A stretch of 64,000 nt of DNA from Bathelium albidoporum (GCA_021031095.1 JAGFVP010000042.1:1-64000), one strand, 5' to 3'. Counted from the first letter of the stretch, positions 23,452 to 34,744 are shown. Notes: generated from the letters alone by a model not told the origin. Numbers and translations: made by a program.

Positions 23452-24297
23452 CTTGCTTGAAAGCTCTTGTGCTAAGCTGCGGTCGCGTTAAGCGGTGCTT
23501 TAGATCGGCGCTCTCACAAAAAAAGTTCGAGGGCGCAAGCGATACCTGCAGTTGGTCCCGCCGGATCAATAGATAATCCGACAATCCTAGATATCGATAT
23601 AAACACGACATGATATATACCTCTCTTGTGCAATGCTTAAAACTTCATGAGCCTCTATCTATAGCCAAGTTGTTCAAGCCAAATACCAAGCTGCCTTGCT
23701 AACCTTGATACTAAGTATAGGATTTAATTCTTGGTCTCGTTCGGTTATGAGATTTACTGAGAGTTGAGGGTCGTAACGATTTTAAAGAGGCCGTTGAAGA
23801 GGGCAGAATTTGACCTGCATAAGTCTGGTACTGGACTTGCCTTTGGCCTTCTGTTGTATCAACGCAACTATAACAAATGCAATGATTTCAGCATAAGGAC
23901 TTGAATCTACCAACTGGGCCACCGAGCACCAGCATCCACAAGTTACGAGTTTATACAAAACAAGCAGAGATGTTGCAATTTGATCTAATGCATAAGGTGA
24001 CACCCTAGCATCTACGATTGGGTGAAAGTCAAGTGTCGTGACTGGCCTTTCACACGTTGAATCTCCTCCAAAGCCGATCGGGAGAAGCAATATTTGGCAT
24101 CTCCAAGTGCTGAAAGCTCAAATAGAGCAACTCAGCGAATGAACGCCATTGTAAGCATGTTGCCGTACCCTGTTGCAGTGCCATCACCCCAAATTAGAGA
24201 GGAAAATGGCATGCAACTCGGCTGATCAATTACCGTACACTGAGCGCTTGTGAAAGGTAGGACCACTTCGATTCTAAGGATGAGCACTCTCTTTCTT
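23452..24297. other. Intergenic, about 850 bp, with a tRNA-like fragment
   Basis: It lies upstream of NOG1 and downstream of the acetyltransferase. Apart from the tRNA-like piece at about 23893-23930 (minus), nothing is visible. Confidence 0.4.
23893..23930 (-). other. tRNA-like fragment with A-box and B-box-like motifs fused
   Basis: On the minus strand TGGCCCAGTTGGTA, an almost perfect tRNA A box/D arm, runs straight into GATTCAAGTCC, which resembles the B box/T loop. The anticodon arm that should separate them is absent, so it cannot be a functional tRNA. It may be a deletion relic of a tRNA gene or chance. Confidence 0.3.
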
Positions 24298-25604
24298 TCA
24301 GGTGAAATCACCACTGTCTTGTGTATCGTGCCAATCTTGTAATGGACAAACCATATTGATCCAAGCCTCCCCACCGAACTTAACGTCGCTTCTCCCCTTG
24401 TTTTGAAATCCCTGCTTCTCGTAGAATGGAACGAGCCTTTCATACGTGATGAGTGCTATCTGATCTGCCACTTCACTTGCTTGAATCCGCTGGATATAAG
24501 CCTTGAGGAGCATTTTACCAAGTCCCATGTTTTGATGTTCTGGTACTACGGCAAGAGAATGGAGAGCTATTGTTCGCCCTTGCTCTTGGTGTCCAAGATG
24601 TGCACCCAGCGCAGATTGCTCTTGCCCATCTTCAGGGATAGCCATATCTTCGTCTTTGACTATCCGATTGGTAGTTTTCGTGACGATGACATGCGCTAAC
24701 AGGACGAGTTTGCGGTCAGGCTCGCCGGTCAGCACAGGTCCCGCTGTAGCCGCGGTACACAGCTTAATCGCTTGCGAGTCTGGACTGGCAGAAGTGAAAA
24801 GGCCGATGCAGAGCTCGCCGCATTTTGAGAAGCGGTAAAGGAACTATGCAAATGTAAGTCTTGGCTCTGTCTTGCTGTGATGTAGCGCGTGAGAAACAAG
24901 CGTGAAAATGCTATCTGCTTATTTCTCCGAGTGTTATGATAGAGAACGACCAGAGATCGTGATAGAAATCAAGCCAAACCATTCGCCAAGCGCATCCCGG
25001 AATCCCCTTTCGAGATGAGATCGTCAAGGCTAAGCTTTGCTGCCCAAGGTAAGAGTGCAGCTTCTAATATCGTTGGCATTGGAGGCCGTAATGATGTGCT
25101 GGGGATGGTCCCAACCAAAACTAAGCACGCCGTGGAAATCCATGGCTCCGGCTCGCAAACGAGATGTGCGAGCGGATAGCGACATGACATCTCGATGCGT
25201 AAAAGTGGTTCGCTTACCTTTTCTCGTGAACACCTCTGCTCAGGCGGAAATGTGGCTTCTTCTAGCTTCAAACAGCTCTCGACGTCTTTCGAAGTGAGAG
25301 ACTGTGTGAAGGGGTGAAGTGTACGAACGCCTTTGGAGCCTTCTTGGCCCATGTTTTGAACAGTCACATTGGTCATGTGGACGAGGTTGCCAGGCGACTT
25401 TTCCAAGGGAGGCATGCCCATGAGGGCTTTGTCCGCCATGAAATCGCGCGGCATCTTGATCGATCTGCAGGATAATGCTTGATGTGCTGTCACCTGCACC
25501 CGGGCAGACTCCGGCTGGGCGCTCGAGTGGTACGAAGATGCGTCGAGGCCTTTTGGTGTAACAGAGGCGTGCAAGTAAGATGGCAGGCGGTAAAGCAGAC
25601 CCAA
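24298..25604 (-). CDS. Arylalkylamine/polyamine N-acetyltransferase-like GNAT protein
   Basis: Exons 25218-25604 and 24298-24843 give 310 aa. After a variable N-terminus, the AANAT-type region starts TQSLTSKDVESCLKLEEATF, then PPEQRCSREK, spliced to FLYRFSKCGELCIGLF. The acetyl-CoA motif A is LHSLAVVPEHQNMGLGKML with the Q-x-x-G-x-G core, followed by YERLVPFYEKQGF. This resembles yeast Paa1 and AANAT, which acetylate aryl- or polyamines in the cytosol. The intron is 374 bp, unusually long here, and the frame runs on into it for about 83 codons to 24969. Start choice is uncertain: the Met at 25604 or the later Met before PRDFMADKA. Confidence 0.85.
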
Positions 25605-26535
25605 GATTGATTCAACCAGACGGGAAAGTCGGTGGCAGGCTTTGCACGAGCAAACAATGAAAATACTCGCCCTTTATAATCAAAGGAGAATGTCGCGACG
25701 GCTCATGTCCCGGAAGAGTCAGCCCTGCAGCGTCAGCTTCCAGATCAATCCGGTGAGCCCAGAAGAGCAGGCGCAGAGCGAGCAGAGCAGCGCAGAGATC
25801 CAATGAGGAGCGCGCCCAAGTATCTGCTACACTCTTACATGCGGCCAGGTGTCTACACCTAATGCTGTACGAGGCTGGCCGCTACGAAAAGGAGGCCGAG
25901 TGGGTGTGATGAGGGCGAGTCTTGCAGACGGGGCAGCAACGAGTGGATATTAAAAAGATGCTTGCAATTCGAGCTGCAGTCCAGGGCTGGCAGATGCGAC
26001 GCATCTGCAGGCGTGAAACGAGACGATGACGATGGGGCTCGGCCAGCGTGCCCCTCGTTGAATTCAGCGTCGTCTCACGCCCGGCGAAGAGCTCAGTTCC
26101 ATCGCTTTTCTCTCTTCTCCAGAAGCTCCCTCCCTCACCACACATGTATCGCCGCTCGCTCGCTCCGGAGGTCTCTCACGTGTTCGCACACGTCCAACAG
26201 CCTCCTTAGCACTCGTCGTCGAAAAGCCAGGCCCGTCTCTCGGTTTCCATTACCTTCTTTCGCCGCGGTGACGGAGGGAAGTGAAGCAGTCATCTTCTAG
26301 GCGGCAACACGCTTACGAATTACTGCCCTTCTTTTATACCTGCTAGATCGATCTTCTCCAGCACCACTGCCTTCTATCGATTACACCCGTTGGCGCCAGT
26401 GTCACCATCATCGCCCCGACCGAGCCTCTCAGTTTGCTCCCTCCGCTCTCTTTCGAGCGACTTGCATATCCACTACCCGCAAGGCACGCACCCACCACCT
26501 CTCTTCCCACCACCTCTCAACCGAGCTGAGCCAAA
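25605..26535. other. Divergent promoter region, about 930 bp
   Basis: It lies between the acetyltransferase and DDI1. The part from about 26080 to 26530 is rich in CT tracts (CTCTCTTCTCC, CCACCTCTCTTCCCACC), as is common in strong fungal promoters and 5' leaders. An ORF from 26390 runs into DDI1 in the wrong context and is not the real start. Confidence 0.5.
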
Positions 26536-28079
26536 ATGTGAGTTTCACACGGGCCGAATGTGGGCCCGACAGACGGTTTTTGTGCAACATATAATAGACA
26601 GAACTGACAACTCTAGGCCGCGCGTCACGATATCCATAAATGCTCCCGAGAACGAGCTGGACGGAGAGTTGGTCACTCTGGATCTGCCAGCCGAGCTTAC
26701 CGTCGCCGGATTGAAGAGCAGCGTCCAGGCCGAAACCAGTCTGCCAGCACACGCACAGCAATTTTTCCTGAACGGGCAACCCCTTTCGGGCGACGACAAG
26801 ACTTTGGACGATATCGGAATCAAGGACGGTGAGATGCTAGCCGTGTTGATCAATAAAGACCCAGCGCGGTCCTCAGCGGGCGCGACACAGAACCAACGCA
26901 CGTTACATCAGGGAGGCCAAAGCCAGCAGACGAATGGAGCCGGCGGCAGGCGAATACCAACAGCAGGCGAGGTTGAGACCATTAGAATGAGACTGTTGAA
27001 CGATCCAGACGGGCAAGGTCGTGTACGAGAGCATAATCCGGATTTGATTAGTGCACTGTACGACCAAAACCGATTCAGGGAAATGTTCCTTCGGGTAGTG
27101 AGGCAGGAAGAAGACCGCGCAAGGGAACGCGACGAGCAGGTTCGACTACTGAATGAAGACCCCTTCAACATCGAGGCTCAGCGAAAGATTGAAGAAATGA
27201 TCAGGCGGGATAACGTGGTCGAAAATCTTCAGCACGCTATTGAAAACAACCCCGAAGGTAGGCGATCTCTCTCTTTGCGCTACTTCACCTTGGTTGTTTT
27301 TGGGTCAGACGAGCTAACGTATCTCATCTTTACTCCAAGTATTTGGTCGAGTCACAATGCTTTACATCAACGCAGAAGTCAATGGCCATCCAGTCAAAGC
27401 ATTCGTTGACTCGGGCGCGCAAGCTACGATCATGTCTCCGTCGTGCGCCGAGACTTGCAACATTATGCGTCTTATTGACACACGCTATGCTGGTGTCGCG
27501 AGAGGCGTCGGCACTGCCAAAATCCTTGGACGAGTCCATTCTGCCGATATTAAAATCGGTGACGCTGAGTTACCTTGTGCTTTTACCGTCATGGAAGGGA
27601 AAGACGTGGATCTTCTACTTGGTCTGGATATGCTCAAGAGATACCAAGCCTGCATTGATCTACAAAAAGGCGTTTTGAGATTCCAAGGGAATGAAGTCCC
27701 TTTTCTACCCGAGAGCGAGATTCCTAAATATATGGAGACCGAAATCGATGAGCCAACCATTGCAGGACCAAATGGTACGGAGATCGGAGCAAAGTCTGGG
27801 GCGGTCAGGCCAGCTGGAGCCACTGCTTCGACTGCATCTTCCACGGTAGCCGTTGGGAGCTCCTCTGGAAAGTCTCCTACGAATTTCAGAGGACAGGGCC
27901 AGACGCTGGGGTCAGGGTCATCGCCGGGAACTACAGCACCGCGACCTGCACCGGCTTCTTTCCCACCAGAATCCATCAACCAACTGCAGAGCCTCGGATT
28001 CTCCCGCGAAGAGGCGATTCGCGCCCTCGAAGCTACAGATGGAAACGTGGAGTATGCCGCTGGTTTACTCCTGGGTTAG
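26536..28079 (+). CDS. DDI1: DNA damage-inducible protein 1 (ubiquitin receptor with retroviral-type protease fold)
   Basis: Exons 26536-26537, 26617-27257 and 27340-28079 give 460 aa. The start codon is split: exon 1 ends AT before donor GTGAGT, and exon 2 begins with G, giving MPRVTISINAPENE. Domains: ubiquitin-like, residues 2-75; helical DDI domain with RMRLLNDPDGQGRVREHNPD; aspartyl protease-like domain with VKAFVDSGAQATIMS (catalytic Asp about 238) and VDLLLGLDMLKRY; a Ser/Gly/Pro-rich linker; and a UBA domain at 424-460 (LQSLGFSREEAIRALEATDG). Ddi1 shuttles ubiquitinated proteins to the proteasome. All domains are intact. Confidence 0.96.
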
Positions 28080-29067
28080 CAAGCACAGCTCACCATGGAC
28101 GATTGGTCAGCCTTGCATCGGTCGGCGTCAGTTTTAATGGTAGCGTTTGAGTTGTTTTTCCATCAATTCCTAATTGCTCGTGCATATTTCTAGCTGGGCA
28201 TTATGGTGGATACATGCGGTCCAGTAGTGTCGCACGTGATATGGTCACGTCATTATACTTGAGGGGATAACAATGTGTGTTGAATCTGATACCTCAACGT
28301 AAATGTCCGAAACCGGGCATTAACTTCAATAAGGAGATGAAAAAAAACTAGATTGTCGTCAATTTATATCATTACGATGCCCAAGACGGGCAGTGAATCC
28401 CATCTTGGCGCCCGTGGCGAATTGTCACTGTTTGATCGATCATGATAAGGCACAAGTCAAACGAGTGAGATGAGTAGATCCTAGGTAAACGTTTGTATGA
28501 TATCTCTATGCTTAAACTTTACTTCAGACCATAGATTCGTCGGTCTTGCCTCAAGCACTCGAAAAATTGCGGTACAATGTCTCCCCGATGTATTCATGAA
28601 AGCAAAGGATCCTTGTTTCTATGTCACGATAGAGGATCACCCTTTGTTACGTTCCAATTTGTGTTTCCTATCTAGACTTCGATATTTGGCACGCAGACAG
28701 AAGTGAGAGGGTTTGATAGACATGATGAAACTTGCGTTGCGATTCTTTCTGCAATATTGAATTGCATAGCCTGCGCGCAACGCAAATTTCTTCTGCGGTC
28801 CTTCAAGTTGAAGAAGGAAGGCCGGTGACATACTGAGCGACGCACATCCTTCGCCAGCGGCTGGCCCCGCACTATGAACGTTGGCCTTTAGGAACCAAGC
28901 AATCCTGTTGTGGTTCAGCAAGCCTGGTAATTTGAGGTTGGACACCTTGTAGCAGGATCGTAATATCGCCCTCATATACGGCATGGCTAACGATACAACT
29001 GTCAAAAAGCCTTCGTGTAGAGCCTAGACTGTGCCTTGGTTCTCCACAAAAGATCGAGCACGCAGCA
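28080..29067. other. Intergenic between convergent genes, about 990 bp
   Basis: It holds the 3' regions of DDI1 and RPA12. No convincing coding sequence or RNA is seen. Confidence 0.45.
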
Positions 29068-29573
29068 TCAGTTGTTGGTATTATATCTTGCATTATGTCA
29101 GCAGTTGCTTCATCAATTCCCTTTTTTCTACAGTCTCAGGTCTAGCTGCGATTTGTGTACTTGCCTGTATTTGCATTTAGGGCAGTAATAAAAAACGGTT
29201 GTGCCTTCATCTGCGCTTCGCAGCTGAATGTCCTTGAAGTACATATTTGGATTTTCGCACGAAGGACAGATCTGATCTATTTCTGCCCAAGTCTGTATTT
29301 CCTCGGCATTGATGGTCTGAATGTCGCCTCGCTTCTGACGGAGAGAAGAAGGGAATGCCTCTGGCTTTGACGTCGTGACAGTCGTCAAGGGCCATTTGTC
29401 TCAAGCTCTTGTAAGTCCATAATTTATAAAAGAAGACAGAGAAAACGGGAATTGTACTCACTTTTGTTCAGAGCATTGCACACGCCGCAGATGATCTTTT
29501 GGTCTTGTGGTGGTTGCCGATTCAGCAGGTTGCCGCAATCCGTGCAAAAGAGCAGGCTGCCGACCAAGGCCAT
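29068..29573 (-). CDS. RPA12: RNA polymerase I subunit RPA12 (TFIIS-like zinc ribbon protein)
   Basis: Exons 29462-29573, 29165-29399 and 29068-29086 give 121 aa, the normal size. The N-terminal zinc ribbon is LLFCTDCGNLLNR with CGVC. The C-terminal ribbon is ICPSCENPNMYFKDIQLRSA followed by DEGTTVFYYCPKCKYR, with the catalytic-loop acidic pair DE. The last intron appears to be GC-AG (AG|GCAAGT), and the 19-nt final exon gives YNTNN and stop, matching the usual C-terminus of this subunit. Rpa12 supports RNA cleavage and termination by Pol I in the nucleolus. Confidence 0.92.
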
Positions 29574-29969
29574 GGTGTGAATCAACATAAAATCCTTGTT
29601 AGATTAAATGCAAGAAAATCTTGGTAAATGGAGACGAGTCGGAGGTAAATAAGATTTTTGGATGTTCACGGACAAAAATTTTTCCGTAATATGGTGAGGG
29701 ACTTCAATTGGGCGAATAAATACACTGAACAGAATACTACCTATTCTATGCGAGCTGGCAGGCGAAAGAAGTATAATTGCAAGATACAGGCACCACCTGC
29801 TGACCGACCAACTTCTACTGTGAAAGATGCTCCGGCTTTCAAGCGAGCCCTACTCAAATCTCGTTATAGATTTATTTCGCCAAGCAAAAACTTGAACGTG
29901 GATGCTCCATGATGGACATAATAGAAGATGGATTCTCTTTCGCATCGTGAGAAGCATTCATTGCTTCAA
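29574..29969. other. Intergenic, about 400 bp
   Basis: It is the presumed promoter of RPA12 and the 3' region of the peptidase gene. An 84-codon plus-strand ORF here has no recognisable features. Confidence 0.4.
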
Positions 29970-31692
29970 TTAGCCTTCTGCAATCAATCTCGCCACTTCG
30001 TCAGCACCGCTTGGGAGTAGACCTGTTAGATTATCCCATCCATCTTTGGTTATCAGAACGTCATCCTCTATTCTCACGCCTCCAACGTCCCAATACCTAT
30101 CCAAAACCTTTTCATCAATGAACCGCTTCGTTTCACCATCCTTCAAGAAAGGCTCGATGATGAACCGACAGAAATAAACTCCGGGCTCCACCGTTACTAT
30201 CGCCCCCTCGGGAATCTGCCCTCTGATACGCAGGTACCTAAACATTGGGTCCTCATCAGCATAGTTCGCGTTGCCCCCAACATCATGCGTGTCCATTCCC
30301 AAGTAGTGACCCAACCCATGCGGGAAAAATGCTGTACTAATCCTTTTTTCCCACAACTTCCCCTTCTCCCCCTTCAGAATGCCCAACTTCAGCAACCCAT
30401 CAATAGCAATCTCATGCGCCCGCTCATGCGCATCTTCCCACTTCAGCCCCGGCCGACACATCTCCATCGTCTGCCTCTGCATCTCATGCACCAGCTCATA
30501 AATCTCCCGACTCTCGCGCGTCCAGCGCCCATTCAGCGGAAACGTGCGCGTTACATCTGCCGCGTAGCAGTGGTACTCCGCTCCCGCATCAATGAGCAGG
30601 TTCAGCTTCTTGCTGAGTCCGAGGTCGTTGCGGATGTAGTGCAGCGTGGCGCAATTGTGTCCGCCCGCCACGATTGGGTGATATGCCTGCTCGTGGCAGC
30701 CCTGCGCGATGCACTTCTGTAGGAAAAGCCCGTACAGGTTCTGCTCGTTAGGCGCGTGTCGGGCGGCGCGCAGTACAGCTGTGTGTGCGGCAGCGCTGAC
30801 CTTGTTGGCGTGGCGGACGAGGGCGACTTCGTAGACGTCTTTGCGGATGCGGCAGGTCTCGATGGCGTTGCGGAGGAGGGCGAAGTTAGGGGAGGCGAGT
30901 TTGAGGTCTGGAGAGATCCGGTCCTCGATAGCATAGATGGGGTTAGTGAGGGAGGAGATGTGGGCTTTGATTGAGGTATTGGGGAGAACAACATCGACGT
31001 CGTATCTGAGGAATGGTCAGGGAAGAAGGCTTCATTGGGACAGTTGTTCGTAGACATACAATTCAGCAGCTTCTTCAACGGTTACAGGCAGGCCAGACCA
31101 GATGACCTCATCAGGATCAACAGGCGGGATGTAAAGGGTTGACTTGTCTGCGTCAATGTCATAGGTAAAGAAGCATTCGGGGAGTGGGCAGCCTGTAAGG
31201 TAGTAGAAATGGCGGCGCTGGCTATGGAAGACCACAATCAGCAAGGAGTAGAAGGATATTGTTCCTGGATAGCCCAAAGATTCGATCGAATATGCTTGCA
31301 TGTTTTCGTAGACTGAAACGAAGTTGTACCGACAAGATCAAAGGCGTTCCGAATTGAGCCATAAAAAGGTTTGTAATTCTTCAGATGATGCATAAAGGAA
31401 ACAACAATGACAGGAAAGCCGATAGGATGCAATCTTCATGACTTCAAAGCACTCACTGAAATTGGACTTCTTGATCTTTATCCTAAGCATCAATCAGCAA
31501 TGCTTACATATTGAATTACAACCGTCTGTGTTTTATACATACCTCAATCATCATTGTTCTCTGGCCCTCGAGATAAATGATACCCTTCCTTTCCCCGCCA
31601 TTGGCGGCGATCCAGTCCACGACTCTACGAGCATGATCCTTCGCTGGATATTTTCCCTCAAGTATTGGCTCTTTGGGAGGTGGCGTATCCAT
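29970..31692 (-). CDS. Xaa-Pro aminopeptidase / prolidase (M24B)
   Basis: Exons 31543-31692, 31457-31482, 31060-31221 and 29970-31005 give 457 aa. The 26-nt second exon encodes DKDQEVQF. The N-terminal creatinase-like domain has HFYYLTGCPLPECFFTYDID and VDPDEVIWSG. The M24 catalytic domain holds the metal ligands in LLIDAGAEYHCYAADVTRTF (two Asp), FPHGLGHYLGMDTHD (His), TVEPGVYF (Glu) and GGVRIEDD (Glu). It releases N-terminal residues preceding proline and matches the fungal PEPP type. No signal peptide is seen, so it is probably cytosolic. The start at MDTPPPKEPILEG fits other members. Confidence 0.93.
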
Positions 31693-32234
31693 CTCACTGG
31701 TGGTTCATGACAGAGTACCCAGTGACTGGTTGCGTATGAGTGTTGTCTTTGATGCGGTCAAGTGGGGCTTTATCGGAGTTTAAGCCGAAGCTCAGCAAGC
31801 ACTTCATACCTAAAGATGTAATACTGTGTCTCTCACCATCACAGTAACTTCAGACGAGCATGTAGACTCCAAAGGCTACGATGCATGACTGAATTTAGCC
31901 TTTCATCTGCCATCAGCACCTTTCTAGAGTCTATGTAGAGGTGATCCCAGTATTATCCTAAGATGTTAACCAGACTCCCTATGGTAAAGCTGGAGAAGAT
32001 CTGGCATGATAACCAAGGAAGAGATCTATGATATCTGATTCGCCATTCAGATCAAGCGCAAGGCTCTTGACTAAAATCTAAACGTTTTAAAACTCCAGAG
32101 ATAGCCTGTAAACATCGCCGTTCCCAAAACTCCAGCAGATGCCAATGTGGACGATGCCAAATATATACATACAAGCTTATTCTCCAAGCTCCGATATGCC
32201 CAAACGCCTTGTATACATTGTGTGATATTGTCTC
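31693..32234. other. Intergenic, about 540 bp
   Basis: It is the promoter side of the peptidase gene and the 3' side of the KNH1-like gene. Nothing else is visible. Confidence 0.45.
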
Positions 32235-33235
32235 TTAATCCTTCCACCGGTTCAAGAATTTAGCCATATCGTCCGAAGGCGCGGCAGCAGGTGCGGCCTA
32301 CAGATCACTCGTTAGCATATTTTGACATCGTCTTCTCTGTCCCGATCGCTTCGACTTACTGTGTTCTCCATGCTGCTGACACTGAACGTATTACTCGCCG
32401 TAATCGTCGTCATTGGACTTGTTGGGATCGGTAGCGCCGTCTTGGCAATCGTGAACGCGCTCGTCGGGTTCAGTGGCGTTGGGTTCTTGGGTGCGCTGAT
32501 CTTCGTCGGCGGTAGCCCAACCATTGGCGCGTACTTGGTCAGCCCCGTTTGCTCGGCATAGGGTGTTACGCTGCCGTCGCCTGCAGCGGCGGGGTTAGCG
32601 TTGTTGGAGACTTGGTCTTGGTTGGTGGGGCCCGCAGTGCCGCCGGGAATAGCTTTGGCAATGGCAGGCGGGAAGGAGCCAGTCATTCCAGAGATGGTGA
32701 AGCGGTCGGAATAGTTAACAATTTGACCACCTTGAGAGGCGGCGGCAACTATTTTGATGTAACTAGCAGATGAGGATGTCAGTTATAGTGCAGAGAAACG
32801 CGATTGGCCGTCCATGTTCAAATGTCTCAAGATTGGTAGATATGAGAGTGAACTCACTAGGCATTTGCGGGAGTTGATGCGCCGCTCGTTGCAGGAACTT
32901 GTATTGCGGCCGTATTTCCTCCTTGGAATGTTTGCGGTGTACTGGGATTGACAATCGGTATCTGAGAAGCAAAGAGTCCATTAGACGTTGCTCGACCAAG
33001 CCCTGCGACCACTGCCTGGATAACATACAGAGTTGGAATCGTCATTTCCTCCAGCCATCAGGAACAATTGGTAGTTGACAAGCGAAGACAGAGGTGTGCC
33101 CGAGTTTGAATCCTCCCATTGAACACTCAGGACTCCAGCAGGTACTGAACCTCCCGAAGCTGGGCTTATGAATTTGACGTCGGCGAGTGCGAGGGGGGCG
33201 AGGGATGAGATTAAGGAGAGTAGTCGGAACTGCAT
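32235..33235 (-). CDS. KRE9/KNH1-family cell-wall beta-1,6-glucan assembly protein, apparent frameshift
   Basis: A signal peptide (MQFRLLSLISSLAPLALA) is followed by DVKFISPASGGSVPAGVLS, SSLVNYQLFLMAGGNDDSN, AGLGRATSNGLFASQIP, and KIVAAASQGGQIVNYSDRFT, the usual order in fungal Kre9/Knh1 proteins. A Ser/Pro/Thr-rich tail follows, and the last exon (32235-32297) ends FLNRWKD. Introns with good splice sites lie at 32298-32359 and 32763-32857. Between GGNDDSN and VVAGLGRA the frame changes by one base near 33036-33046, and no intron of sensible size bridges it. This is either a base error or a broken allele. The protein would act in the secretory pathway or wall. Confidence 0.75.
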
Positions 33236-33790
33236 TTCGCTCGCAAGGGGTGGACACGAATAAAGAAAGACTGTTGCCCAGTGCTAGAGGGAATAGAACA
33301 GTCTTGACCGCAGCACTACCAAACGAGCAAAGACCAGCAGAAGTAGAGGAGAACGAGGCTAGGTAGGTAGAATTGGGGATTGATTACCAGAGAAAGACAT
33401 GTGGAAAGAGCGCTGCGCCATCAGCCCAAATGTGGTTCGGCTTGAGCCACCGTCGTCACGTGCATAGCAGGGTCATGCCAGGGGCTCACCAATGGCACTT
33501 GTCGCCCGCCGCAATCGAAATTTCGGTGAAGAGACCATCTCATGTTTCCCGAAGCCTCCGCACCTTTAAAAATTTGAGAGCGTTACAAGATCAAGAGCCA
33601 CATACACTGCAGTACTAATGGTCAAGGGCAATGTGTTTTGAACTTGAAATACTCCTCACCGAGTCGACGAATAATCGCTTGTCGAGTCCGCCCGATTACA
33701 AGATTCACTAGGAATTTTTACTGAGGAACGTAATGACCATGCATCCAACGCCGAAAGACGAAGCCACCCCCAGACTCAAATTCCATGATT
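33236..33790. other. Intergenic, about 550 bp
   Basis: It is the promoter of the KNH1-like gene and the 3' side of the cyclin gene. No gene is seen. Confidence 0.45.
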
Positions 33791-34744
33791 TCATCTTGTC
33801 TCTTTTCTCCTTAAAGGCAGCCTGAAGGTCATGTCCTCCGGTAATTTGCTTTTCACGCCTTCTGCCTGGCGCGCTGCCTGCTGCAAAGCTGCCATCTTGT
33901 CTCTCAATCGCTCACGGTTCATGAACAGCTCAAAATCGATCATGTAACACAAGCTGACCTCCAGGAACATCAATTCTTTTTCGCTCACTCCTCCAACGCC
34001 TGCAAACCGCTGCTGTGGATATCTAAGATCCTCCAACGTCTTCATCGCGACCCGCAGACTGGCAAGGACCAGCCGATGTGCTGTCCGTGCTGTGATCGGA
34101 ACGCTGCGTTCTTCTACACAAATAGAATGGATATATGCACCGCTGGCCAGATAGACGGCAGTACTCATTGGACAGTACCTGTGTAAGCGTTCCAAGTACG
34201 CTTCGAGCGATATCGGAGGCGGCTTTTTCGAAAAGAACTTGCGAGCAACGGCTTCGTACTGTGTGTGAGATCGTCGAGGCCTTGCGTGCACATCATCGTC
34301 ACTGGGCGGCGGAACGGCAGGTTCATGAGGATGAGCTTCGGGACTACCAATGGGGATCCTTTTGAAAGAGGGCGAGGATATGTCGGAGCCTGGCACTGCT
34401 GATGGTGTTCCTGGACGGCTAGTTCGAGGTGAAGCATTCTCCTTATTTACAGAAAAAGAAGATCTTGGAGTGGACGGTCGAGAAACAGGTGGTGTGGGTG
34501 GGACATCACCAGTAGCAACGGCAAGGGCATCAATGGCGTCGCAGAGCAGCTTGAGTGCGCTCTCCGGTGCCATGGACATGATGTCCCAATTCCCCACATC
34601 GGCAGGCGGTGTTGGAAGTGAGGTTGCCGCTGTGGAGGCAATCCGTGGAATCACACCAGGATCAGATGAAGGATTTGGAGGTGGAGGTGGACTAGAAGAC
34701 TGAGCTTCTCCTTGCTGGTTTGCATCATTCGGGGTAGGGTCCAT
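33791..34744 (-). CDS. Pho80-type cyclin (PHO85-class CDK partner)
   Basis: Single exon, 317 aa. The first 170 residues are Pro/Ser-rich and disordered. The cyclin fold follows: FFSKKPPPISLEAYLERLHR, YCPMSTAVYLASGAYIHSIC, ITARTAHRLVLASLRVAMKT, AGVGGVSEKELMFLEVSLCY and MIDFELFMNRERL. The triad VYLASGAYI, TAHRLVLASLRVAMK and LE-LDFEL is diagnostic of the Pho80/Pcl group. Such cyclins activate Pho85-like kinases and repress the phosphate starvation response in yeast. Whether this is the Pho80 orthologue or a Pcl6/7-like member cannot be told here. Confidence 0.9.
   Translation of the reverse strand: MDPTPNDANQQGEAQSSSPPPPPNPSSDPGVIPRIASTAATSLPTPPADVGNWDIMSMAPESALKLLCDAIDALAVATGDVPPTPPVSRPSTPRSSFSVNKENASPRTSRPGTPSAVPGSDISSPSFKRIPIGSPEAHPHEPAVPPPSDDDVHARPRRSHTQYEAVARKFFSKKPPPISLEAYLERLHRYCPMSTAVYLASGAYIHSICVEERSVPITARTAHRLVLASLRVAMKTLEDLRYPQQRFAGVGGVSEKELMFLEVSLCYMIDFELFMNRERLRDKMAALQQAARQAEGVKSKLPEDMTFRLPLRRKETR

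Noticed and set aside
26390..27409. Long plus-strand ORF starting at 26390 and running into DDI1
   Set aside because: Its first 80 codons are CT-rich leader and the DDI1 intron read through; the spliced start at 26536 gives the family N-terminus.
30602..31078. Minus-strand 158-codon Ser/Pro/Thr-rich ORF within the aminopeptidase
   Set aside because: It is an alternate frame of the GC-rich peptidase exon, whose true frame is open and conserved.
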